A stretch of DNA of 64,000 nt. Source: Schizochytrium sp. TIO01. Its lineage: Eukaryota; Sar; Bigyra; Thraustochytrida; Thraustochytriidae. Shown piece by piece: positions 51,824 through 61,061 of the stretch (positions are counted from its first letter, which is position 1; each line of letters opens with the position of its first letter). The stretch lies in NCBI GenBank assembly GCA_004764695.1, contig SMSO01000035.1:122001-186000 (forward strand), written 5' to 3'. The translations under genes and the position numbers were made by a program. Under the pieces are notes generated by a model. The model did not search any database. It was given only the letters and a program-made list of their open reading frames with translations, and was not told the DNA's origin.

Positions 51824-52174
51824 TTATAGTTCAAACAAAGTTTCGTCGATGCTATTCAAATAGGGTAAAATAGAACCGCCCAGCGTTCCTATGGGAATAA
51901 TGAGGTAAGTTAGTAGAATAATATCAAGGAGAATAACCACCAGTAAAAATGAAACAGAGTAGCTTGGATTAAACAGGGCATCCTTCAACTCGCCGTCTTC
52001 AATGTTGCGTAGATCTTGAAAAAAGACATCGAGGCTGGCTAAGGAGAAAGCCAGACTAATCAAGCGAGCTGTGCCAATCAAAGTGCGCCACTCTTTGCTA
52101 TACAAAGTGACTAAGGATCTTATCAGCGAAGCTACCCATGCTCTAGCAACTAGGATACATGTTGAAAAAGTACT
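51824..52174 (-). CDS. Possible membrane-protein exon, unresolved
   Basis: An open minus-strand stretch with coherent protein-like content: AWVASLIRSLVTLYSKEW, ARLISLAFSLASLDVFFQDL, and one long hydrophobic segment SFLLVVILLDIILLTYLIIP before the end DETLFEL. There is no in-frame ATG, so upstream exons would be needed. Possible acceptors (CCTAG, GCTAG) lie at its start but none is decisive. It is not recognised as a known family. It may be a last exon of an intron-containing gene or a chance frame. Confidence 0.35.
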   Translation of the reverse strand, partial: STFSTCILVARAWVASLIRSLVTLYSKEWRTLIGTARLISLAFSLASLDVFFQDLRNIEDGELKDALFNPSYSVSFLLVVILLDIILLTYLIIPIGTLGGSILPYLNSIDETLFEL

Positions 52175-52350
52175 CTAATGGTAAGGATCTGAATAGTGAG
52201 TAGAGTAGCTCGCTAGAAAGCTGGCGGCTGACCAGTCACACACGATCTCCCAGAGCCCTCTTGTCCCTTGAGGGTACAGATAAGAACCGTCTATCAGTAC
52301 ACTGCTCTTCGCAATGGTGATCCACTCACCAGTGATATGTACAAACAACT
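52175..52350 (-). mobile_element. Possible piggyBac-like transposase fragment, doubtful
   Basis: The minus strand reads TGEWITIAKSSVLIDGSYLY, then GLWEIVCDWSAASFLASYST, and ends at a TAG near 52175. The order of residues recalls the piggyBac DDE segment in which an acidic ESM block is followed by a basic YMP block and a CD-(x)4-(Y/F) strand. The catalytic Asp-Glu at the first site reads AK here, and several residues are missing. This rests on pattern memory and may be chance. Confidence 0.2.
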
Positions 52351-52765
52351 TTGTGAAAATACTTTTTTAAAATTTTAAATTCTGTTCTTCATTTTTCCTA
52401 GTACTGCAGATATCAGATTTATTTTTAAAGGCGAGAGTGTGAGTGAAATGATTACTTATTTAATAATTTGTTTATTATTCATTTACCATTTTTCCTTCTT
52501 CATTTTCCTCTGAGTCTTTCTTTATTGTGGATTTTATTTTATTTTATTTACAACAATAATAATAATAGAAAGAAGGGGGGAATGATTGTGAGTTTGCGTT
52601 TAGCTTCTCACGCTGGCTGAATGACAAGAACAGTGGAGTTTTGTCATATACATTCACCTTTTCAGACCAAATAAGTAGTACCGACAAATTTCAATAAGTT
52701 CTAGTTCAAAGCTCTGTGACATATGGACCACCCGCTCGGTCTCAGTCTTTGCCTCAAGCAGTTCT
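52351..52765. other. Intergenic A/T-rich sequence
   Basis: 3' flank of the large minus-strand gene. It has TTTTATTTTA runs near 52530 and no gene. Confidence 0.6.
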
Positions 52766-55700
52766 CTAAATCGCCTTTGAATGCGTCATGGATTGCCCGA
52801 TAAAGAGCAAGGATGGGGAACTTGCAGTTTGCTGTTTGGGTTGCAAAGGTTCGAGCTTTGCTCTGCGAGCACGCCGAATACCCTGACGGCGTGCTGTGGC
52901 AAAGTCATGACGAGGTGGAAGATAAATATTAGATGCTGTCATTGATTGGGCCGATGTGGCAACAGTAAGTTCTGCATTGTTTACAGAAGGTTCATCAGCG
53001 ATCACTCGATGGGCTTGAATTTGCAGGTCCTTGAAGTCGCCGCTTTGCTTGGCAACACCCATGCTTATTGCAGATGCGCACCTCTTCGTGGCATTAAAGG
53101 TTTCCTGAACACGCTCCTGAAGCTGCTCTGCGAAATTTGCAGGTCGATACACTCCACTTGCTGTCTTGGAAGTTCGGAGCTCGCAAAATTGAGAACTCAG
53201 AACTTCAATCTCCTCAGAGGCTGTTCCTTCAAGAGGCTTTTCATGGCCAAGTAATTGTCGGCCAAATGATAGCTCGCGTAGAGGGCCATGCATATGAGAA
53301 CGTAAAGGGGCCCGGCCTTGCTTTGATATACTACCTCGCATCTCAAGTTGGGTACTTTTGAGCACTGCACGTTCACTGCGAAGGACGCGAATTGCATCAT
53401 TTTGTGTAATAGGTCTTTTTGCGATTTCAGACTGAGTTATATGCTCACATTTATTCTTTTCACTGGAATTACCATGAACAGAATTTGAAACCAGACTAGG
53501 CTCCATGTCCGATGAAAGGGAAATTTCACCATCATGCAGAAGCTCGTCTACCTGAGTAAAGAACTCGGATACTTTACTTTCTATTTCATTTCCTCGAGGA
53601 ATGTTGGAGTTTAGTTTACTAAACTCTGGTGGGGAAATAGAATAAGTGCTTCCAGAAGTTGCACTCCCTTGGGAAGGCTTGGTTTTGCAAGTAGGGCCAA
53701 TTGTGTCAGCTCGAACATCAGTCGAGCCTTCTTCATTATCTTCATCTTCAGCACTTTCGTAGATGGTACTTGCACCTTCATTATGTTCCAAGGATGACGC
53801 AAATAGTTCCAGTTCTTCATTTAAGGGAGATGTGGTCTTATTTGTACCCTTTTCCCTGAAGACATCAGATTTTGGCCTGCTTAGTGGGTTTGCAGATGCA
53901 GACTTTGTAGGGAAATGTGGCGATTTAGGTGACGCAGGCCTCAAAAAGGAAATTGAGCTGAGGGAAACCATTTGCGGGGGGGAGTTCGGCCGAGGCTTTT
54001 GTTTCGATAATTCATCCTCAGCTCTCTTCTCTGCTTCTACCTCAGCTACAATTTCATCAGGAACGACTTTCCATTCTACAACTTCATTTTGCCGTGCCAT
54101 TTTAAGGTATGGGTCGGTCTTTTCTTTAGCAAACGACATTTCTTGTTTACTCTCCATATCTTGTAAAAGCTTGATTGAGACGCAGTGCTCTTGGCTTTTC
54201 CATAATGCCATACGAAAAGGAATCGGACCTGTGATTACAGGGGTGTTTGGTCCATCCTCTGAATCCTGTGAGGGGTCTTTTGTTTGATTTTCTTTACTAT
54301 CTTGCTGATCCGAACCAGAGAGATTTTCTCTGTCGCTCGAGCCCTTCGATTTATCCTCCTCTGAATTTAATGAATCTTCTTCTTCAGCAACAATAAAATT
54401 GGCAAAGAAGAAGTTCGGACGATCATACTCTACAAACGTGTTCATTTTTGTCACTTTCTCCCACAATATGCTTGCTATAAGGTCGTCGTCTTGAATGTAA
54501 TCATTACCCCGAGGCGTCAACTGTTTCAACCGGCGATCAATCGATCCTCTCCGACGCTCTAACATAGAAGATATTCGTCTTAGCCTTGCGGACTCCAAAT
54601 CTTCAACATCCTCAAGCAAACCTGAGGAAGATCTTCGTAAGGCTTCCTGTGAGAGGTGTGCTCGTGCCTCTTCCTCAAATTTTCTGCGATCGGCCTCTTC
54701 TTGCTCGCGGATCTTCTGTTCCTCCTCTCTAGTTTTCCCGATTTTCACCTCTTCAGATACAACCTCCCCATTGAATAACAGCTTGCGCGACTCGCTAAAT
54801 AAGCCTTCCAAACGTCTGAGAGACATTTTTCGATCGATTGTGTTATTTTCGTCTCGAACTATAACTACACTTGATTTTCGTGCATATTCTCTTGTCTTGG
54901 GGATTTCAGAACTCTGCACAGATGCCACCACTTTACGTCCGAGAGGGTGGTCTGGGTCGAGTGGTCGATTAAGCTGTAAGACTGGGTCTTGATCAAGGGG
55001 AAGCTGGCGTTTACTATGATTCTGTAGAAGTAATACTTCTTCTCGGGTTGGTCGCGAGCTTACATCTTTAGGAGAGAATCCTCGCACTGAACCGATTCCC
55101 CAGCTAGCAGGTGAATCTGTGCTACTCTCTCCAGTTTTCATTTGCAATATCGGCTTTGGACTCCTCTTTCCTCCTTCTTTATGATCTTTGCTTTCTTTAT
55201 TTATGGCTTGGTCATTATCCGAGGATTCATCTTCCTCTGAGTCAGAGCTTAATTCAAGTTCTAGCCCAGAACCATCTGTCTCTTCAACTTCATCTGAACC
55301 GGAGCCATCATCTTCATCATCATCTTCATCATCATCATCTTGGTCGTCGTCGTCGTCATCATCATCGTCGTCGTTCTCAGTGTCGTTGTTACCATCTAGG
55401 TACATACTTTCCAAGTCATCCCCATCTTGTGAGCTCATAAATGACTCCTTCGTCGAAGGGCGCGATGGCACAGCTATCTCAACTTGGGTTTCTCCTGATG
55501 CCAGACCTTGCTTGCTTGGGTCAATTGTCCTGGGAGAACTAGTATGCGTCTCTTTAGATACTTCTAATTCCTCATCACCAAGAGCTGAATCTGACAATAG
55601 ACGCTTCTTCTTTGATTTCCCAGATAAGTTGACTGGGTGTCCTCCTTTATTTTTAATTTCGATTGGTGACTTTCCCTTCTCTGTAGATGAAGATAAGGAT

Positions 55701-58700
55701 CGTTTCATAGCTGTTTTGTTTGCCTCTTCTATGGAGATCTTAGATTCTTCTGCCTCATCATTCTCTTCATCCGAAGTATCATCAGATTCCCCTAATGTTG
55801 CCGTGCCTGGTCGTGTTGCAGACCGAGCAAGCTGATAATCAAGCAATATATTTTCCTGAAAAGAGGCAGACCGTGTATATATGGCAGTGGGGTTCATCCG
55901 CTTCGCTTGCTCCTCTTCGAGTTTTGTGCGAGCCACTAACCAGTAGTTTTTCATAGATTCCTCCATCTGCTCCAGCATGGCAATTTTAGCATAGAAGTGA
56001 GTAAGTTCTTCTTTCAAATCTGATACAGCCGCACGAGCTGCAGTTTGCTTTGACTCAAGTTCACCGAGACGACGAATAGTTTCGTTTACGCTATCATTTG
56101 ACGCAGAGACAATCTGTGCCTTTTGGCGTTGTTGGAAGTGTAAAGCACTTTGGGCTTGCTGAAAGAGCTCCTGCTGTTGAGCCAATTCTTTCTTCAAAGC
56201 TCGTCCTCTAGCATTATTGAGTTGATTTTGCATGCGTAGGAAATCCAAGTCTTTCTGTAATTGAGAAATTCTCTCGTCAAATCTATTTGATCTCCCCATG
56301 GCGACCTTAATTTCTCCTTCTAGAGAGGTGAGCTCAGCTTGGGACTTTTCGCGCTCAGTTGTCAATTCATGTGCTGTAAGACGTCTTGATCTATGACAAG
56401 ACCGTACCTTAGCAGTCAACTTTTGAACTTGTCGTTCTCCCTCTGAGACACGCTGTGCAAAATCATATTTTCGAGAATTCAAGTAGCTGCATGCTTCGCC
56501 TAGGCGCTCCACGAATTCTGCTCGTACCTCCGCAGCCAGTTTCCAAGCTGCGCTAAGTCGTCCTTTAGCTTCTTCGTTAAGTTTGGCCTCCAAATGTTCT
56601 ACACCAGTACTTGCAATATATGGGTCTACTTTTGCTTCAGAATCACTAAACTGAAGGCTATTGTGAAGAACAAGTGCTGCTTCGTGTTCACGATCTCCGG
56701 GAAGACCACCGTAAGACTGCTCAAATCGTTTTAATAGAGAGTCTTCCGTCTGAGTTAAATTAGCTAAATAAGCACGCATTGTTGAAGCTCCCGCTCGACG
56801 ATTAGGAATACCGCTGTCCAGGGCCCACGAGCACGTAGGTTTGGGACCTAAGACCTTTTGAAACAATACAATTGATTCAGAGGTCAATGTTCGTGTACGT
56901 AGGACATCTTCATGGTATTCCAACGAAGAAGACTTTTGTGTTCCCTTTGCAGGTTCTCGAAACAGCATTGCTCGCACCTCACCGGCATGAGGTATCGTTG
57001 TTTCCTCTAAATACTTTAAAAGATAGGCACTAGGTTTACCTCGCTTTGCTCGGGATTTCCTCTTATCAGGGCTTTGTGGAGTATTTATACGAGCTAGTTC
57101 CTCCGCTTCCTTTTCTGCAAGTTGTTGCCGGACCACTGCTCGCGCAAGAATGATTTTGTCTCGTTCAAGTGCGTTGCGGCGGTTTTTTGTTCGAAGAGCA
57201 ATTGTGTCTTGCTGACTTTCATAAAGTTCTTCGAAATTTTCGAGGACAGCTAGTGTCCTTGACATCGTCAGGCCTGAGATTGGGCTTTGGGATACTCCTG
57301 AGGTAAACACTGCAGTAGCTGTCGATGAACTAGCTGATATCACTGTTCTCCAGAAGCCAACAGACGACAAATGAGCCCAAGATGCATGAATACGAATATG
57401 ACGATACGAAAATCTCTCAAAAGGGGTGAATTCCCCAGCGCGAAGTCGACCTGCGTGCATTTCTAAATAAGCTCGTGAACGTGGATCTGTTGCAACCTGC
57501 ACTGGTGTCCTCCCCTCGTCATCTTCAGCGAATACAGAAGCCCCAGATTTGATAAGCAGAACTACTATACGAAAACCCTCGTCACCCATGTGTCGGGCTC
57601 CCAAATGGAGGCATGTAAGACCTTGCTCATTTCGTGTGTCTACTGCGTAGTCCGCAAATTTATCCATATTTTCAAGCCTTTTTCGCAGTATCAATTTAGA
57701 ATCTTCTTCATTTGTCAATGTATCCTTGATATCCTGATTTGCCATGGTTATATGTGTAGCTTCGTTATCCAAAGTCGTATAGCATTCACTCGCAGGTTCT
57801 TCTGAATTAGTTTCAGCAACATTAGCCTTACGAAGCTGCTTGAACATGCGTAATTTATGCTGTTCAAGCTTTTCAAGCTTTTGCCTTGGAATTGCTGTTT
57901 CAAGAAGGGCTAACGCTTGCTTAACCTCGCTAGACTTTCCTGATTCAACAGCGTGATGTAAGGGAGTATCCCACCTGGGTGCGTTTGGAGATTGTTTTCT
58001 TCGAAGCATCCACGACTTGAGAGCTTCCGTATCATTTTCATCTTCTACCGTCCATAATGATGGTAAACGCGAGCCCTCTTCAATACATTGGCGCAGGTCG
58101 TGCCCGTCGTTGAACTCTTGGAAATGTCGCGAACGGGAGGATGGTGGATTTGCGCTTCGAGGTTTTCTTCCAGATTGCCTGGCAGATCGATGGTCCTTTT
58201 GCTGTAGAACATTGGTCCATACTGAGAAATACTCTTTTTGAATTCTATGAGCCTCTCCTCGTAAATAAACGAAGCGAGCATACTTCCATCGGCGCCGACC
58301 TTCACAAACTCGTCGCCATGCCCACCAAACTCTGATTAAGTAGACATGTGCAACATCTTGCTGCCACATGTAAACTGCATGGAGAGCAAGCTGCGCGTTG
58401 CGAACATTCCCTGCCCTCAGAATACGGTCAGTATGGTACATGCGCAAGGATGCGATGTCTTCATATCGTTGTTTCCAAAGCTTGAGGACATAGCGTTTAG
58501 TATCAGAACGCATATTGCGCGATAGAAACTGCTTGACAACTCGCAGACGTGATTTTCGTCTTGCGTAATCAAACCATGCAACCAGAATATGCCGCATGCG
58601 ACGAAGAAGGCTACCACGTTTACGTGCTTGCGCAGACCAATGTACCAGAACATAGTATAGGCGGGAATGTTCATACTGTTGCGCAGCAAGTCTAGCGTTC

Positions 58701-59983
58701 TCGCGTTTTCGTTTCGAACGATCACGATAGGCTCGAATTTTGCGGAAATATCTTATTAACATCATGCGAGGTCCTCGCTGCGCTGCTTGTCCTTTCAGCA
58801 TTTTCAAACGGGTGAAGGCTTGCAGCCACTCGTCCCAGAGTTGGAAATCCGTGGCAAAAACCGGTGAAGGCTTCCCATTTCGCAAACATTGGTGAAATGC
58901 AGCCCATCGATGCCACATTTCAAAAATCAGTTGTAGGCGCTCTCCAACCCACATTGGCTTGTCATGTCTCTGTTGCGATAATCGTGTCATACGGAGCAAA
59001 TGACACATTGCATGAAGGCGTCGACGGTCCCTCCAACGAATAAAACTTAGCCACCCATCAATTGCTCTCCTTTTCTGATTTCTCTCAGCCATCTCCCGAA
59101 CAAGTATAAGAAAGCTCCGGCGTTTCTCTTCAGCTAATACAGCTTGGCGCTCTGCAGGGTCAGCGAACATAAACGTTTTGCGAGAGCTTCCGCAACTTGC
59201 CGTGTCCTGTTCATTAGCACAACGCTCAATATCGCCTTGAATGTTCTTCAAAGCTTCGGCCGCAATAGGTGCATCACTACACGGCCGACTGCGTCGAGAA
59301 GGCTTTTTTGCAATCGAAAGTCCATGCCGTTCCATCCGTGATAATAAAGTAAGCATCAATTTCTCATTTTTTCCATGTGTCATTTGCATAATCAGCTTGC
59401 GAGCCGCAACACCATCGTCCTTTGCAGCCCGCCAGCGATATAGAAAGCGTCGCCTTACAAAGCGTCGAAATACCTTTTCTGATTTAACGTAAAAAAGTAG
59501 AGCATTGAAAAACCGTGCACGGAGGATCTGACGTCGATATCTCACTTTGAGAAATTTAATTCGACGTATCCTCATCCGCCACCACGATTGTAGTCGAGTA
59601 ACGGCGAACTCTGCTCTCTGCTGGAATTTGAAATTGAGCAAGAACTGATTCATCTCGCGTACACCATAGCGATCTATGGGGGTTAGAGCACCATCATTTT
59701 TTGCATAGTGAATAATGCGGTGAATATCTTCCTCCACGCGGTCGTCCTCATCTCCAGCACCACTATCTGTTTGACTATACGCAAGCTTCGTGATCGTTCG
59801 AAGTGGGGATGGTGAAAACTCTTGTCTTAAACCGAGACTTGCCTCAAGAATCTCCACACGGGTCTCTGCAAAGGCAAGTGCAGTTTCTAGTGCCCGTACT
59901 TCTTCAGCCTCTCGCCGTCGTCTTTCTTTTGAGGAGTCATCAGCCCTTCCCTGGCCCCATGCTGTTGCGCCTGAAGACATCAC
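52766..59983 (-). CDS. Giant IQ / Sfi1-like / ankyrin / coiled-coil protein
   Basis: A 2,405-residue protein in one exon. Residues 15-55 form a short coiled coil. About 125-620 are rich in Trp-containing basic helices (RLQSWWRMRIRRIKFL, FLYRWRAAKDDG, AIDGWLSFIRWRDRRRL, MWHRWAAFHQC), like IQ motifs and Sfi1 repeats that bind calmodulin or centrin. Ankyrin repeats follow (about 671-705, WDTPLHHAVESGKSSEVKQA; 781-835, GLTCLHLGARH, LLIKSGASVFAEDDEGRTPV). A long coiled coil covers about 1125-1360 (LQKDLDFLRMQNQLNNARGR). Then come disordered acidic stretches, including a poly-Asp run near 1535-1550, and a helical basic segment near 1740-1820. The tail is disordered. The architecture suggests a centrosomal, basal-body or ciliary scaffold, which is an inference. 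It is convergent with the exportin gene. Confidence 0.85.
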   Translation of the reverse strand: MMSSGATAWGQGRADDSSKERRRREAEEVRALETALAFAETRVEILEASLGLRQEFSPSPLRTITKLAYSQTDSGAGDEDDRVEEDIHRIIHYAKNDGALTPIDRYGVREMNQFLLNFKFQQRAEFAVTRLQSWWRMRIRRIKFLKVRYRRQILRARFFNALLFYVKSEKVFRRFVRRRFLYRWRAAKDDGVAARKLIMQMTHGKNEKLMLTLLSRMERHGLSIAKKPSRRSRPCSDAPIAAEALKNIQGDIERCANEQDTASCGSSRKTFMFADPAERQAVLAEEKRRSFLILVREMAERNQKRRAIDGWLSFIRWRDRRRLHAMCHLLRMTRLSQQRHDKPMWVGERLQLIFEMWHRWAAFHQCLRNGKPSPVFATDFQLWDEWLQAFTRLKMLKGQAAQRGPRMMLIRYFRKIRAYRDRSKRKRENARLAAQQYEHSRLYYVLVHWSAQARKRGSLLRRMRHILVAWFDYARRKSRLRVVKQFLSRNMRSDTKRYVLKLWKQRYEDIASLRMYHTDRILRAGNVRNAQLALHAVYMWQQDVAHVYLIRVWWAWRRVCEGRRRWKYARFVYLRGEAHRIQKEYFSVWTNVLQQKDHRSARQSGRKPRSANPPSSRSRHFQEFNDGHDLRQCIEEGSRLPSLWTVEDENDTEALKSWMLRRKQSPNAPRWDTPLHHAVESGKSSEVKQALALLETAIPRQKLEKLEQHKLRMFKQLRKANVAETNSEEPASECYTTLDNEATHITMANQDIKDTLTNEEDSKLILRKRLENMDKFADYAVDTRNEQGLTCLHLGARHMGDEGFRIVVLLIKSGASVFAEDDEGRTPVQVATDPRSRAYLEMHAGRLRAGEFTPFERFSYRHIRIHASWAHLSSVGFWRTVISASSSTATAVFTSGVSQSPISGLTMSRTLAVLENFEELYESQQDTIALRTKNRRNALERDKIILARAVVRQQLAEKEAEELARINTPQSPDKRKSRAKRGKPSAYLLKYLEETTIPHAGEVRAMLFREPAKGTQKSSSLEYHEDVLRTRTLTSESIVLFQKVLGPKPTCSWALDSGIPNRRAGASTMRAYLANLTQTEDSLLKRFEQSYGGLPGDREHEAALVLHNSLQFSDSEAKVDPYIASTGVEHLEAKLNEEAKGRLSAAWKLAAEVRAEFVERLGEACSYLNSRKYDFAQRVSEGERQVQKLTAKVRSCHRSRRLTAHELTTEREKSQAELTSLEGEIKVAMGRSNRFDERISQLQKDLDFLRMQNQLNNARGRALKKELAQQQELFQQAQSALHFQQRQKAQIVSASNDSVNETIRRLGELESKQTAARAAVSDLKEELTHFYAKIAMLEQMEESMKNYWLVARTKLEEEQAKRMNPTAIYTRSASFQENILLDYQLARSATRPGTATLGESDDTSDEENDEAEESKISIEEANKTAMKRSLSSSTEKGKSPIEIKNKGGHPVNLSGKSKKKRLLSDSALGDEELEVSKETHTSSPRTIDPSKQGLASGETQVEIAVPSRPSTKESFMSSQDGDDLESMYLDGNNDTENDDDDDDDDDDQDDDDEDDDEDDGSGSDEVEETDGSGLELELSSDSEEDESSDNDQAINKESKDHKEGGKRSPKPILQMKTGESSTDSPASWGIGSVRGFSPKDVSSRPTREEVLLLQNHSKRQLPLDQDPVLQLNRPLDPDHPLGRKVVASVQSSEIPKTREYARKSSVVIVRDENNTIDRKMSLRRLEGLFSESRKLLFNGEVVSEEVKIGKTREEEQKIREQEEADRRKFEEEARAHLSQEALRRSSSGLLEDVEDLESARLRRISSMLERRRGSIDRRLKQLTPRGNDYIQDDDLIASILWEKVTKMNTFVEYDRPNFFFANFIVAEEEDSLNSEEDKSKGSSDRENLSGSDQQDSKENQTKDPSQDSEDGPNTPVITGPIPFRMALWKSQEHCVSIKLLQDMESKQEMSFAKEKTDPYLKMARQNEVVEWKVVPDEIVAEVEAEKRAEDELSKQKPRPNSPPQMVSLSSISFLRPASPKSPHFPTKSASANPLSRPKSDVFREKGTNKTTSPLNEELELFASSLEHNEGASTIYESAEDEDNEEGSTDVRADTIGPTCKTKPSQGSATSGSTYSISPPEFSKLNSNIPRGNEIESKVSEFFTQVDELLHDGEISLSSDMEPSLVSNSVHGNSSEKNKCEHITQSEIAKRPITQNDAIRVLRSERAVLKSTQLEMRGSISKQGRAPLRSHMHGPLRELSFGRQLLGHEKPLEGTASEEIEVLSSQFCELRTSKTASGVYRPANFAEQLQERVQETFNATKRCASAISMGVAKQSGDFKDLQIQAHRVIADEPSVNNAELTVATSAQSMTASNIYLPPRHDFATARRQGIRRARRAKLEPLQPKQQTASSPSLLFIGQSMTHSKAI

Positions 59984-61061
59984 GCCGACACGATTTCTTC
60001 TTTCCCGTCCTCTTTTCCAAGTTAGGGACCAGCGCCAGGCAACTGCCCGAGCGCTTTCGTCAGTAAATGCTCAAAGGAATAACTCTTCCTCGCGACCGAC
60101 AAAATCACAAAGTTGGCCACGTGCTGTGCTTCCGAGAGAAGGTCCGTTGACAGAGAGTAGGTACACACCTGTATGAGTTTCTTTTTATTTGTTACTTCTC
60201 TGGGTCTTTCAAGTTGTGTTTTCTCACTTCTTTCTCTTCTTTTTTTCATAAATGCCTAGGTTAATAGTTACCTTGGTACTACCTAGCTAGGTGCCCAGTG
60301 GAATAAAAAGCGCAAAAGCAATATACCTTGTTGCACTCCTGCACTACAAAAACATTCTATGCACCTTAAATGCATTCATTCTCGAAAGAGTCTACTAAAA
60401 ACACGTGCTTCACATTTGCTAAAATTTTAGGGATCGACCCAAACATCTGAATCCTAAATACTTGAAGGAGCTGTAGTGTCTGGATTTGACAAGAAAGACA
60501 AAACAGAGGAAGACTATACAAGGAGCCGCCATAAAGAGATTAAAGGGCTTCTCGTTGCACTGGTGGGGCACTGTAAAAAAAGAGAACATGTCCAGATTTT
60601 TGCAACAAACCACCCTGCTCCCTTTGCGCTTCTGGGGGTGCTTCTTGTGTGTTCAAGATATTCATTTAATCACCTTCTGCTATTATCTCAATGGAGGTGC
60701 GTGTAATTTCCCGGAGGGAGTACTGCCCGCGCTTGATGGAGCACGTAAGGGTTGAGAAAACTTTAGGCGTGCTTGTACTTGCATTTAGATCATTGAAGGG
60801 AACGCTCACTGCTCTCTGGCCTACAACTGACTCACTGTCGGCAAAAAGAAGAGAAGATATACATCCCAATTTGAGGTGATCTTTTAGGGTAAACGGTTGC
60901 TTTGAAAGAACAACGTTGAAAGAAATTAAAAACGTTTCAGCATTGGAAATGTCTCTTATTCACATGAGCTGGTGAGAGAGATGGACTGAAGAAAAGATTG
61001 AATTTGAGACTACCCAGCTAGATAAAAGAGAAAATACCATGTGATGCACACTTCCAAGACT
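59984..61061. other. Intergenic region between two minus-strand genes
   Basis: It probably contains the promoter of the giant gene and the 3' flank of the HORMA gene. Short frames are unsupported. Confidence 0.6.
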
